DNA from: Neobacillus sp. PS3-12
GTDB lineage: Bacteria; Bacillota; Bacilli; Bacillales; Cytobacillaceae
Assembly: GCF_030915385.1 (NCBI RefSeq)
Contig: NZ_CP133268.1
Span: 558,001-622,000 of the forward strand
DNA length: 64,000 nucleotides
Direction: 5' to 3'
Shown here: piece after piece, positions 26,068 to 34,172 of the stretch
How positions within the stretch are numbered: position 1 is the stretch's first letter
Layout of the letters: each line of letters opens with the position of its first letter
Position numbers and translations under genes: made by a program
The notes under the pieces: generated by a model
Database searches by the model: none
Told to the model about the DNA's origin: nothing
The model's input: only the letters and a program-made list of their open reading frames with translations

Positions 26068-26268
26068 ATGTTTTATCCTACTTTTTTCTGCGGTGTAACT
26101 AAAATCAGACATATTGTAAAAGATCGATATTGTTATGAATGTGGGCAAAGATATAATTTAAATTTTGATATTAAGAAAAAAGACCTAAAAAATATTAAAT
26201 TCAGGCCTTTGGAAGAAATAACATGCCCTAGATGTAAATCACAATTAGAAAAAGGAAATAAAAAATAG
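26068..26268 (+). CDS. 66-residue zinc-ribbon protein under c-di-GMP riboswitch control
   Basis: A small protein starting with a hydrophobic patch MFYPTFFCGVTKI, then CYECGQ and, 30 residues later, CPRCKSQ. The two CxxC pairs form a four-cysteine zinc ribbon; the middle is basic (DIKKKDLKNIKF). GAGGA seven bases before the ATG is the ribosome binding site, within reach of the riboswitch. It resembles zinc_ribbon_15-type proteins. c-di-GMP class I riboswitches usually precede motility, adhesion or c-di-GMP-turnover genes; a lone mini zinc ribbon is unusual and its role is unknown. Confidence 0.8.
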   Translation: MFYPTFFCGVTKIRHIVKDRYCYECGQRYNLNFDIKKKDLKNIKFRPLEEITCPRCKSQLEKGNKK

Positions 26269-26399
26269 CGGAAGTAGCCTCTCTTTACTGTTTAACACAA
26301 AAGATTCTTAAATTAGTTCAGCATTTTAAAAATACTATATTTGTGTCAATATTCCGAACTATATTTATTCTATTCTTTTAGTTTGATAAACTATTATCT

Positions 26400-26480
26400 A
26401 GGAATACCCATTATCTTATGTATTCCTTTTGTACCCCAGACTTTTTTACATGACTCCCATTAAGCTGGGGTTATTTTTTT
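26400..26480 (+). terminator. Two successive hairpins with T tracts
   Basis: The first hairpin is AGGAATAC/GTATTCCT (26400-26407 and 26420-26427) followed by TTTT; the second pairs ACCCCAG...CTT with AAGCTGGGGT (26433-26471) and is followed by TTATTTTTTT. Either could end the riboswitch-zinc ribbon transcript about 130 bases after its stop. The rest of 26269-26638 has no recognisable gene. Confidence 0.65.
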
Positions 26481-26638
26481 GTGTTTTTCTGTTAGGAATA
26501 GGAAATTTTTACTTAAAATTGGAGTTTTTTTGTTCACTTCTTGGCCTAAAGTGTTTATCTCCTGTGGGAAAAATCACTTAACTATTTGTAAATTTATGAT
26601 AAATTTGTAAATGTACACTACCAAAAAGGAGATCACTC

Positions 26639-26812
26639 ATGTTTTTTATGCCAATTAATGATGAGAAATCCAAACTTGAAAAGCTTATTGAAACGCTTCG
26701 TGATGAAATGATCCGTATTGGCATCCAAGAAGGACTTAACAGTGAAAGAACTTTAGAAATAAGTCAAAAACTTGATATCTACATCTCCAAATATCATTTT
26801 TTAAAAAACTAA
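26639..26812 (+). CDS. Spo0E-family aspartyl-phosphate phosphatase
   Basis: A 57-residue protein with the Spo0E-like pattern LxxLIxxLRxxMxxxGxxxGLxxxxTLxxSQKLDxxIxxY. The SQKLD motif carries the Asp needed for dephosphorylation of Spo0A~P. Such proteins reduce phosphorelay output and delay sporulation. The Shine-Dalgarno AAAAGGAG is ideal. Single gene; a terminator is at 26987-27010. In B. subtilis the relatives are spo0E, yisI and ynzD; which one this corresponds to cannot be decided. Confidence 0.88.
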   Translation: MFFMPINDEKSKLEKLIETLRDEMIRIGIQEGLNSERTLEISQKLDIYISKYHFLKN

Positions 26813-26986
26813 TTAATGTGTCATATAGTGAGAGAATACTTTCACTTTAGTATATAAATGATTCGGTTAACTTGTTGTATCAAGCCTGTCTTCTTTTAAG
26901 GTAAGGTTCTTAACTTTCATCCACTGACACTAATATTTTCTTCATAAACATCCATCATTTTTTAAAAATTTACCATTCTCTTGAGG

Positions 26987-27010
26987 AAGTGTCTTTTGAC
27001 ACTTTTTTAT
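26987..27010 (+). terminator. Terminator upstream of the membrane gene at 27126
   Basis: AAGTGTC and GACACTT with a TTTT loop, followed by TTTTATTTT. It lies 175 bases beyond the Spo0E-like gene and probably ends that transcript. The 26813-26986 stretch holds nothing else recognised. Confidence 0.75.
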
Positions 27011-27125
27011 TTTGGATAAAAATCTTTTCAGCTATGTATTTGATGATGGTTTTAAATGCGTAATTTTAGTTCAAACTGTTAAAAAATATCTACTGCATTT
27101 GATACTTCAAGTAAGGAGTTTTAAA

Positions 27126-27599
27126 ATGAATGATTTGTTAGCACATATTCCGAACGGGCACCCGTTTATTGCTGTTATCTTCCTTATAATAGGAATATTC
27201 TTAGTTAGATCTTTATTTAGATTTACTTTTAAATTAGCCTTTCTCGCTGCCATGGTAGGGATCATTCTGTTCGGAATCCTAGGGTATTCACCCAAAGATG
27301 TTTTCAATAAAGGTAAACAAATAGCTACTTACACAACCTCCTATGTAGAAGATACAATTAAACCGGCAATTTATAATGGAATAAAAAATGCTCATGTCGA
27401 AAAAGGGCCAAATGGAAGGGTGGAATTTATTGGAGATCATTTTAAAATTGGACAAACACCCCAAGGCAAGTTTGTCTTTCAGGTTAATTCCTTAAATGTA
27501 ACTATTAGTCAAGATGAACTGGCTAAATTTTTGAGCAAGGATGAAATGCAAAAATTGCTGCAAACCCTTCAAGACAAAAAACAACCGAATGAACTATAA
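27126..27599 (+). CDS. Membrane protein of unknown function with C-terminal soluble domain
   Basis: A 157-residue protein with two hydrophobic segments (about residues 14-30 and 36-54), then an exported or cytosolic domain of about 100 residues (NAHVEKGPNGRVEFIGDHFKIGQ ... QVNSLNVTISQDELAKFL). AAGGAG precedes the ATG at 27126. The length and layout fit DUF-type Bacillus inner-membrane proteins but I cannot name the family. It is convergent with the 3D-domain gene, with a shared hairpin between them. Confidence 0.8.
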   Translation: MNDLLAHIPNGHPFIAVIFLIIGIFLVRSLFRFTFKLAFLAAMVGIILFGILGYSPKDVFNKGKQIATYTTSYVEDTIKPAIYNGIKNAHVEKGPNGRVEFIGDHFKIGQTPQGKFVFQVNSLNVTISQDELAKFLSKDEMQKLLQTLQDKKQPNEL

Positions 27600-27603
27600 A
27601 CGA

Positions 27604-27653
27604 AAAAAGCTGGATAAATTCTCTTTATAGAAGTAGAATTTACCCAGCTTTTT
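27604..27653. terminator. Bidirectional terminator
   Basis: AAAAAGCTGG (27604-27613) and CCAGCTTTTT (27644-27653) form the outer stem, extended inside by TAAATTC/GAATTTA. A T run is available on both strands, serving the two convergent genes. Confidence 0.8.
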
Positions 27654-27671
27654 CAATTTTCTTTATTGGTG

Positions 27672-28757
27672 CTAGTCAAGAATTACAATTTTCACTGCCT
27701 TGCGGCCATATGCTAGTGCATCTGCCCTTGTAGGCATTAATACATCAATTCTATGACCTTTTATTGCACCGCCGGTATCACCAGCAATGGCAACCCCATA
27801 ACCTTCAACCCAAACCTTTTTCCCTAATGGAATAACCGATGGATCAACAGCTATCAATTTCATATTTGGATTTGCTTTAATATTGTAACCCAGTGTTGTC
27901 ATATATGCATTATCTTCTGGATTGTATGCAGTTGCAGTAACATACATTTCTTCGCCGTTTCCTGCAGATTGAGCAGTTCCACTTTGAGTGCTGCTTGCTG
28001 CCGCTTGACTTGCGGCACTTGCCGCTGCTTGCTCTTGACGAAGTTTCTCTTGTGCAGCTTGAATTTGTGACTCAATATTGGCTTTTTCATCTTGAGTAAC
28101 TTGCATTTGTTGGTCAATTTGATTCATTTTATCCTGAAGCAAGGTTAAATTATCTTGTCTTTTTTGCAAATTTTGAGCAAGATCGTCTTGTTGTTTCGCC
28201 AATGATTTTTGCTCTTCTTCTAATACTTGTTCTTGCCTATCAATCTCTTTTTTGTCATCTTCTATTTTGCTAAGATCATTCTTTTGTGCTGCTAATATAT
28301 CCTGGTCTGCATTAAACAAGGCAGTAACAGCACTTGCACGTTGGATGAAATCATCGAGATTTTTAGAATCCAAGAAAACTTTAATGACCATACTAAGATG
28401 ATCATCATGCTGAAGTGCAACAATCCGTTTTTTCATAACGTCTTTGCGAGCAGAGATTTTATCTTCCAAAGTAACAATTTCCTGCTTTTTCTCTTCAATG
28501 AGTTGATTTGTAGCCGCCACTTTTTGCTGTGTACTATTTAATGCGGCCTGGTTCTGGGAAATATATGTATTTAATGAAGCGATATCTTTTTGAATACCTT
28601 GAATATCATTACTTACTGATTGTTTTTCTTGAGCTTGCTGGTTTAGCTGCTGCTGAACATTTTGTAAAGCTTGTGTGTTTGTTTGCGCATAGGTAAGTGC
28701 GGATCCAGAAACGCACAACGCCCCAGTAAACATTGTGAGAATTATACGCTTTATCAT
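27672..28757 (-). CDS. Secreted CwlO-like coiled-coil protein with 3D (YocH-type) catalytic domain
   Basis: A 361-residue exported protein. Signal peptide about residues 1-25 (ending SALTYAQ), a long PcsB/CwlO-like coiled coil to about residue 245 with the LSMVIKVFLDSKNLDDFIQRA hinge, a Ser/Ala/Gln linker, and a C-terminal 3D domain (VTATAYNP ... GDTGGAIKGHRIDVLM) that carries the conserved aspartates of MltA-like lytic transglycosylases. It acts on cell-wall peptidoglycan. AGGAGG nine bases before the ATG at 28757 decides the start. Such genes in Bacillus are often under WalRK control. A neighbour at 32044 shares the coiled coil but carries NlpC/P60. Confidence 0.9.
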   Translation of the reverse strand: MIKRIILTMFTGALCVSGSALTYAQTNTQALQNVQQQLNQQAQEKQSVSNDIQGIQKDIASLNTYISQNQAALNSTQQKVAATNQLIEEKKQEIVTLEDKISARKDVMKKRIVALQHDDHLSMVIKVFLDSKNLDDFIQRASAVTALFNADQDILAAQKNDLSKIEDDKKEIDRQEQVLEEEQKSLAKQQDDLAQNLQKRQDNLTLLQDKMNQIDQQMQVTQDEKANIESQIQAAQEKLRQEQAAASAASQAAASSTQSGTAQSAGNGEEMYVTATAYNPEDNAYMTTLGYNIKANPNMKLIAVDPSVIPLGKKVWVEGYGVAIAGDTGGAIKGHRIDVLMPTRADALAYGRKAVKIVILD

Positions 28758-28922
28758 TTGCATACACCTCCTCTTTTTGTATACTTATTTATAACAAAAG
28801 TTTGTACCAACCATGTTACAAAAAGATTAAAACTGTATCTCATTTTGTCATAAAGCCTGAAATAACAGCAATTAATGAGGATTTATGCGCTAAATATGGT
28901 AGAAATTAGTCTATTATTACAT

Positions 28923-28947
28923 AAAAGAAGACCTCAGAGGTCTTCTT
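28923..28947. terminator. Strong bidirectional terminator hairpin
   Basis: AAAAGAAGACCT pairs with AGGTCTTCTTTT around a three-base loop (CAG). It ends the DUF421 gene on the minus strand; T runs exist on both sides. Confidence 0.85.
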
Positions 28948-28967
28948 TTAATGACATCATATCTACG

Positions 28968-29537
28968 TTATTTATTGTTTTTCACTACAGAATCAAAAAT
29001 ATTTTCTCCTTTTGATCCACCTTCAGAGCTTTGTTTATTTAATATTTTCAACAGTTCGTCTTGTGTAATTGGTTTTGCATGTGGCATCAGTTCAAAGCCG
29101 AATTCTCCATCTGATTCAATTGTTCCGATTTTAACATCTGTAATATAAGAAATCCCCTTTTGACGTAATCTCATTTCTAATTGTTTCTTGGTCATTCGCA
29201 ATTTCCTTAAATTATCTGTAATTAACTTCCCTTCATTAATAACAAGTGTAGCGTCGCCGATCAAATAACGCTCGAGAATACTCAGTTTGAGCTCAAGCTT
29301 TTGGACGACAATGATAAAAACGCCATAGACAACTAGGACAAGGATCACTTGCCATAATTTATTTTCCTTGACTGCGTGACCCATTGTTGTGCCTATTGCT
29401 AAGATTACAACCGTTTCAAGAGCGGTCATTTTCGCAACCGATTTTTTACCTGCAAACCTTAAGACGATAACGCTGGTTAGTAATAATAATATGGATTCAA
29501 AAATGAAGTTAAAGTTCAAGACCACCACGCCTGACAT
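28968..29537 (-). CDS. DUF421 / YetF-family membrane protein
   Basis: A 189-residue protein with three hydrophobic segments (about 8-28, 38-55 and 60-80) followed by a cytoplasmic alpha/beta domain with LVINEGKLITDNLRKLRMTKKQLEMRLR, the DUF421 hallmark. YetF-type proteins are integral membrane proteins; some are linked to germination (2Duf-type). Start is uncertain: the ATG at 29537 has a weak ribosome binding site and a TTG six codons in is preceded by GGTGG. It is transcribed alone with a strong terminator behind. Confidence 0.87.
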   Translation of the reverse strand: MSGVVVLNFNFIFESILLLLTSVIVLRFAGKKSVAKMTALETVVILAIGTTMGHAVKENKLWQVILVLVVYGVFIIVVQKLELKLSILERYLIGDATLVINEGKLITDNLRKLRMTKKQLEMRLRQKGISYITDVKIGTIESDGEFGFELMPHAKPITQDELLKILNKQSSEGGSKGENIFDSVVKNNK

Positions 29538-29766
29538 TATTGTTAACCATATTTTTATCTTTTCAGGTTGTCCCTAACCCCCTGGGTATTGAAATTCTTT
29601 TTAGAAATTCTTTTTTACTAGTTTGTAATGGACAAGATTTTCCATTACAGCTTTCTTACAAAACGGTTAGAGTTCGCAAATTTCCGTATATCAGAATTAA
29701 AAAATACATAGTTGTGGCTGAGCTAGTGAACATTGGAACCCTTAACCGACTAACTAAGGCAATGCA

Positions 29767-29797
29767 AAAGGTCGAAATGGTCTAGATTTCGACCTTT
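29767..29797 (-). terminator. Terminator of the proC-proB operon
   Basis: AAAGGTCGAAAT and ATTTCGACCTTT are perfect 12-base arms with a seven-base loop, followed on the minus strand by TTTTGC. The stop of proB is 22 bases upstream. Confidence 0.8.
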
Positions 29798-29818
29798 ACT
29801 TATTTATATAAATTGTAG

Positions 29819-30622
29819 TTAATTTAGTTTTAGATATGGAGCCTTTCCTTCAAAATACGTTCCCAATGCTTTTTGTTTCACAGCATCTTGTAAAATATTA
29901 GGAGTTCCTGCTTTCCCAAGAAAAGCAAAGATTCCGGATGCCATTGCAATTTTAAATGCAGCTATTTTAGATTTCATACCACCGGTGCCCACTGTGCTTC
30001 CAGTTCCTCCAGCAGCGGCCTCGATTTTAGCAGTTATTTCATGAACTCGTTCCAACCGTTTTGCTTGCTTCGTTTTCTTGGGGTCTGTATTATATAAGCC
30101 ATCTATATCTGAAAGAATAATTAGCATATCAGCATCTGTCAGGATTGCTGCTTTTGCAGCAAGAGTATCATTATCACCAAACTTAATCCGACTAACCGTT
30201 ACAGTATCGTTTTCGTTGATAATTGGGATAATGCCTCGTTCCAGCAGAACATTTATTGTATTTTTCACATTCTTATACCTATTTTGATCCGAGAAATCTT
30301 CTTTTGTAATAAGGATCTGTGAAACAATGTAACCATGCGACAGGAAAAGCTTTGAATAAACTTCCATCAATAGACTTTGGCCAATTGAAGCAGCAGCTTG
30401 CTTTTCAGGCAGGCGACTTGGCCGCTCAATAAAACCAAGCTTTCGATAGCCGGCAGCCACTGCACCTGATGATACAAGAAGAATTTGATGTCCTTCATCT
30501 TTTAACTGAACAATTTCATCCACCAATTTTTCGAGCTTCTTTCGACTTATTTCCCCTTGTAGGCTTGTAAGGGAACTGCTGCCAATTTTAATCACTATCC
30601 GCTTTTGTATGTCCTGCACCAT
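29819..30622 (-). CDS. proB: Glutamate 5-kinase without PUA domain
   Basis: A 267-residue amino-acid kinase that phosphorylates glutamate in the first step of proline synthesis. Motifs: RIVIKIGSSSLTS, VSSGAVAAG, INENDTVT, FGDNDTLAA and GTGGMKSKI for substrate and ATP. The B. subtilis enzymes (ProB, ProJ) run to about 370 residues because of a C-terminal PUA domain; this one ends before it. The gene is 17 bases behind proC and follows it in the order of B. subtilis proH-proJ, the osmostress proline pair. No proA is present in the window, as also in proHJ. Osmotic induction is therefore an inference. Confidence 0.92.
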   Translation of the reverse strand: MVQDIQKRIVIKIGSSSLTSLQGEISRKKLEKLVDEIVQLKDEGHQILLVSSGAVAAGYRKLGFIERPSRLPEKQAAASIGQSLLMEVYSKLFLSHGYIVSQILITKEDFSDQNRYKNVKNTINVLLERGIIPIINENDTVTVSRIKFGDNDTLAAKAAILTDADMLIILSDIDGLYNTDPKKTKQAKRLERVHEITAKIEAAAGGTGSTVGTGGMKSKIAAFKIAMASGIFAFLGKAGTPNILQDAVKQKALGTYFEGKAPYLKLN

Positions 30623-30638
30623 CAAATCACCCCTATTT

Positions 30639-31481
30639 CTATCGATTAAATTTACTGTTTTGAAGTTCAGTACTCATTTCTTTTGATCGGGAGGCTGCCC
30701 TTTTAATTGCTTGAAAGATTGCCATTCCACCGCCATAGTTTTCTAATGCAGCTAATCCTGCTGCTGTTGTCCCATTTGGTGAGGTTACTTTTTTTCGTAA
30801 TATTGCAGGTGATTCTTTTTGCTGTAATACCATTTTTGCTGCCCCAAGCAGAGTTTGAGCACTTATTTCCCTTACTGTTTCCATATCAAGACCACCGTTT
30901 GTACCCGCCTTTTCGATTTCTTCCATTAAATAGTAAAAATACGCAGGCCCACTTCCGGCGATACCAGTAAAAATATCCATTTTCTCTTCATCTATTAAGT
31001 ATACGGAGCCCAACGTACTCAGAAGTTCTTTTCCCCTAGATATTGCTTGTTTATCGGCGTTCTTTCCCGGAGACATAGCTGTAGCAGATTCACAGATTAA
31101 ACTTGACGTATTGGGCATAATTCGAATCACCTGTTGTTCGGTTGGCAAGTTTTCCTCAAGCCAAGAGGTTGTGATCCCAGCAACTGCTGATAAAATAAGT
31201 ACATGCGGTTTTAGCTTCGTTTTCAAAAAATGGAACACGTCCCCGATATCCTTTGGTTTCGTTACTATAATCAAGATATCAATTTCCTCAAAATTTAGCA
31301 GTTCCATTTTGATGGCTTTTACCCCGTATTTTGTTTTTAACTCGAGTAATCTTAGTTTATTGTTTCGATTTGTAACAAAGAGTTGACACTTTGGAAAGTT
31401 TCCTTGTTTAACAATTCCTGCAATCATCGCCTCGGCCATTGATCCGGCACCTAAAAAAGCAATGTTTAGTCGTGTTTTCAA
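30639..31481 (-). CDS. proC: Pyrroline-5-carboxylate reductase (proH-like)
   Basis: A 280-residue enzyme that reduces P5C to proline with NAD(P)H. N-terminal Rossmann motif FLGAGSMAEAMIAGIV, then MPNTSSLICESATAMSPG and GSGPAYFYYLMEEI, and the C-terminal signature TVREISAQTLLGAAKMVL and VTSPNGTTAAGL. The start is TTG 31481 behind GGGGGGG. It is the first gene of a two-gene operon with the kinase. The gene order suggests the osmostress variant rather than housekeeping synthesis. Confidence 0.93.
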   Translation of the reverse strand: MKTRLNIAFLGAGSMAEAMIAGIVKQGNFPKCQLFVTNRNNKLRLLELKTKYGVKAIKMELLNFEEIDILIIVTKPKDIGDVFHFLKTKLKPHVLILSAVAGITTSWLEENLPTEQQVIRIMPNTSSLICESATAMSPGKNADKQAISRGKELLSTLGSVYLIDEEKMDIFTGIAGSGPAYFYYLMEEIEKAGTNGGLDMETVREISAQTLLGAAKMVLQQKESPAILRKKVTSPNGTTAAGLAALENYGGGMAIFQAIKRAASRSKEMSTELQNSKFNR

Positions 31482-31560
31482 TTTTACCCCCCCATTCTGT
31501 TTCTATTGCTTTTATGAACCCTAGAAAGATACGTTAATGCAAATGTGTTGTATTTTCACC

Positions 31561-31728
31561 TCATTTAAAGGTCAAATTATTTTCCACGCTTTTATACTCT
31601 CTTTCTAAATCACTTAAAGTCCATTCATATAAGTGTTTATTGTTTTTTTTATATATACCGGATTTAATAAGTTTCTCAATTAAATATTGTCTTTTTTGCT
31701 GAATTTTACTTTTTAATAAATGTTCCAC
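31561..31728 (-). CDS. FbpA-like Fur-regulated basic peptide
   Basis: A 55-residue basic protein that begins at GTG 31728 (VEHLLKSKIQQKRQYLIEKLI, then SGIYKKNNKHLYEWTLSDLEREY). This resembles the Fur-regulated basic protein FbpA of B. subtilis, a small Hfq-like helper in iron-sparing regulation. GGGAGG lies twelve bases upstream, longer than ideal. A partial Fur-like half site (TGATAACAATTC, minus strand near 31835-31850) is located upstream, but the second half is poor. The rest of 31482-32043 contains no other gene that I can support. Confidence 0.6.
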   Translation of the reverse strand: MEHLLKSKIQQKRQYLIEKLIKSGIYKKNNKHLYEWTLSDLEREYKSVENNLTFK

Positions 31729-32043
31729 CTTTTAAAGACGCCTCCCTCTTTAAACTTGAAGCTTCTATGCCATTATAATGATGGCAAATTTAGGAATTTG
31801 TCGAACTATTGGTTATTTCTGGACTCTTAAACGAATTGTTATCATTCCTTAATAAAAGACAAAGAACTGTATTTTAATACCTTTCATACCTCTTAGGATT
31901 GAAAAATTTTGAATAAAATGTAAATTTTTCGATACCGAATTGTAATAACCTCATTACACGGTTGAAATATTCTCATGCTAAAATCCTGGTTAATGATTTT
32001 GATTTTTCTGGATATTGGGATATGAAGAAATGAAGGTGATGAG

Positions 32044-33126
32044 ATGAAAAGGTGGTTTTTGTTATTTATCAATATTGTGATTATTGGAATTGTATTTTTC
32101 ACTCCCCAAAAAGCTTATGGGGCAATCCTGAATCCTGCGGAATTAAACAATCAGGATTCCATTGTTGATGCTCAAAATGTTCAACACCCTTATACACTAC
32201 CCGAAATAAATGAAAACCTACAGAAAATTAATCAAGCTATTTTAGATAATCAGCAGGCCATAAAGTCCACTGAAAAGGAAACCGATGTAGTTCATACAGA
32301 TATTTTGAAACTTGAGCATGAATTAACCTATTTGGAACAAAAAATGAAAAAAAGAGCTGACTTATTAAAAGAACGAGCTAAGACTTATCAGGTTACGGGA
32401 GGAGATCTTTCCTTTCTTAATCTCCTTCTTGACTCGGCCAACATTAGTGAATTTATTGATCGGGCTGGAACTGTCGCTACAATTGTCCAAGCAGATCATG
32501 ACCTTTTTGAAAAACAAAATGCTGAAAAAGAGGATGATGATTTAAAGCATCGGTCTTTAGTAAATAAGCTTAACAAACTGAATGGTTTAAAAATTAATTA
32601 TCAGGGGATGCAGGCGCAAATCTTAGAACAGGAAAAACATTATGAAGATTTGAGAATACAATTGCAGCAACAAAACAAAGATTCAGCAATGACAGCAAAT
32701 CCAGCTGCACTCATCAGCCCTTCCGATTCGACCCAAACTGCTGGCCTAGCTGGAAAAATTTTAGATGTAAGCCGAAAATATATTGGACATTCCGTTTACA
32801 TTTTTGGCGGAGGAAGGTCGGCCTTTGATATTCAAAATGGCAGATTTGATTGTTCCGGATTTGTTCATTGGGCATTGTCCCAAGTAGGAATCGACGTAGG
32901 CACTAGTACAGATTCTATCAAGGACTCAGGAAAGCAAGTACCCGCAAGCAGACTTCAGCCAGGGGATTTAGTGTTTTTTGATACTTATAAACAGGATGGA
33001 CATGTTGGGATTTACATAGGAAACGGGCAATTCATTGGTTCACAGTGTACAACAGGTGTTGCCATAGCTGATATGACAAGCGGTTACTGGAAAGCCAAAT
33101 TTAATGGCAAAGTGATCAGATTATAA
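32044..33126 (+). CDS. Secreted CwlO-like NlpC/P60 endopeptidase
   Basis: A 360-residue exported protein: signal peptide (MKRWFLLFINIVIIGIVFF, cleavage near YGA), coiled coil of about 180 residues with DLSFLNLLLDSANISEFIDRAG, homologous to the part of the 3D-domain protein at 27672, and a C-terminal NlpC/P60 domain with the catalytic Cys in FDCSGFVHWALSQVG and His in DGHVGIYIGNG. It hydrolyses D-gamma-Glu-meso-DAP bonds in peptidoglycan, like CwlO. AAGGTGATGAG before the ATG is the ribosome binding site. Single gene. Confidence 0.92.
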   Translation: MKRWFLLFINIVIIGIVFFTPQKAYGAILNPAELNNQDSIVDAQNVQHPYTLPEINENLQKINQAILDNQQAIKSTEKETDVVHTDILKLEHELTYLEQKMKKRADLLKERAKTYQVTGGDLSFLNLLLDSANISEFIDRAGTVATIVQADHDLFEKQNAEKEDDDLKHRSLVNKLNKLNGLKINYQGMQAQILEQEKHYEDLRIQLQQQNKDSAMTANPAALISPSDSTQTAGLAGKILDVSRKYIGHSVYIFGGGRSAFDIQNGRFDCSGFVHWALSQVGIDVGTSTDSIKDSGKQVPASRLQPGDLVFFDTYKQDGHVGIYIGNGQFIGSQCTTGVAIADMTSGYWKAKFNGKVIRL

Positions 33127-33218
33127 TTTGGCTTTGGCTCTGACAATTATAAGTAACCCGACTTTTTAATCCAGCATATATTGTTCTAGTTATGTGCACA
33201 AGATTTGGAGGGATCCCA

Positions 33219-34124
33219 ATGAACGATTACCCCTTGTATCCTTATTTTAGTAAACAAATAAAATGTGAGGAACAGGAAATTAGCTTTCCGCCACAACATC
33301 AGGAACGACAGCCTGGATTGGAATATCTAATGGATCCTAGACCCATTTTTGATAATCCATCCTATATCGGAAATAAAAAATTAATTAATAAAACAGCTAT
33401 TATTACTGGGGGAGACAGCGGGATTGGGAGAGCCGTCGCTGTTGCATTTGCCAAAGAAGGAGCAGATGTTGCGATTGCCTACCTTGACGAACATGAAGAT
33501 GCGGAAGAAACAAAAGAAGTTGTTGAAAGGCTTGGCAGGAGGTGTATCCTCCTCCCAACCGACCTGCGCTTTAAGGAAAACTGTGTCCGTGTGGTGGAAC
33601 AAACAATCAATACGTTTGGAAAAATCGACATTCTTGTAAATAATTGTGCGGTTCAATATCCCCAAGAGAACCTAACGGATATAACAGAGCAGCAGCTTGT
33701 CCATACATTTGCCACCAACATCTTTTCATACTTTTTTATGGCCCAGGCAGCCATGCCACACCTAAAGCAAGGAAGTGCTATTATCAATACAGCCTCGGTC
33801 ACATCCTATTATGGGCATAAAACATTAATTGACTACTCTGCAACCAAAGGGGCAATAGTTTCATTTACCCGCGCACTAGGAAATAATTTAGCTGACCAAG
33901 GAATTCGAGTGAATGCAGTCGCACCAGGGCCATTCTGGACTCCACTGATCCCAGCATCCATGACTGTTGAAGATATTGCTACCTTTGGAACGGACGTACC
34001 GATGAAACGAGCTGGTCAACCTTTTGAGCTGGCTCCTGCCTATGTTTACCTTGCCAGCCATGATTCCCAATATGTAACAGGGCAAACATTACATGTCAAC
34101 GGAGCAGAATATACTTCATCATAA
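33219..34124 (+). CDS. SDR-family oxidoreductase, YhdF/YdaD type
   Basis: A 301-residue short-chain dehydrogenase with the N-terminal extension (LYPYFSKQIKC... PPQHQERQPGLEYLMDPRP) typical of the general-stress group YhdF/YdaD/YghA. Classic SDR motifs: TGGDSGIGRAVA (nucleotide), NNCA (here NNCAVQYP), catalytic YSATKGA with Tyr and Lys, and PGPFWTPL. Cytoplasmic, NADP-dependent; aldehyde or sugar reduction is likely. GGAGGG precedes the ATG at 33219. A hairpin follows the stop. Comparable genes in B. subtilis are under SigB, not checked here. Confidence 0.9.
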   Translation: MNDYPLYPYFSKQIKCEEQEISFPPQHQERQPGLEYLMDPRPIFDNPSYIGNKKLINKTAIITGGDSGIGRAVAVAFAKEGADVAIAYLDEHEDAEETKEVVERLGRRCILLPTDLRFKENCVRVVEQTINTFGKIDILVNNCAVQYPQENLTDITEQQLVHTFATNIFSYFFMAQAAMPHLKQGSAIINTASVTSYYGHKTLIDYSATKGAIVSFTRALGNNLADQGIRVNAVAPGPFWTPLIPASMTVEDIATFGTDVPMKRAGQPFELAPAYVYLASHDSQYVTGQTLHVNGAEYTSS

Positions 34125-34128
34125 AATA

Positions 34129-34169
34129 TCCAGGTACTATTATTAAAAATTATGCGAATAGTACCTGGA
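34129..34169 (+). terminator. Hairpin between the SDR gene and the minus-strand membrane gene
   Basis: TCCAGGTACTATT and AATAGTACCTGGA form a 13-base perfect stem (34129-34141 and 34157-34169). There is no T run after it, so it is a weak terminator or transcript-stability hairpin; the neighbouring minus-strand gene stops at 34173, so it may serve both. Confidence 0.6.
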
Positions 34170-34172
34170 CAA

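Noticed and set aside
28764..28920. Possible small RNA between the 3D-domain and DUF421 genes
   Set aside because: A+T-rich with no stable stem apart from the terminator at 28923-28947.
29540..29785. 81-codon plus-strand frame between DUF421 and proB
   Set aside because: No recognisable motifs, weak ribosome binding site, and its 3' end is used by the proB terminator; likely chance.
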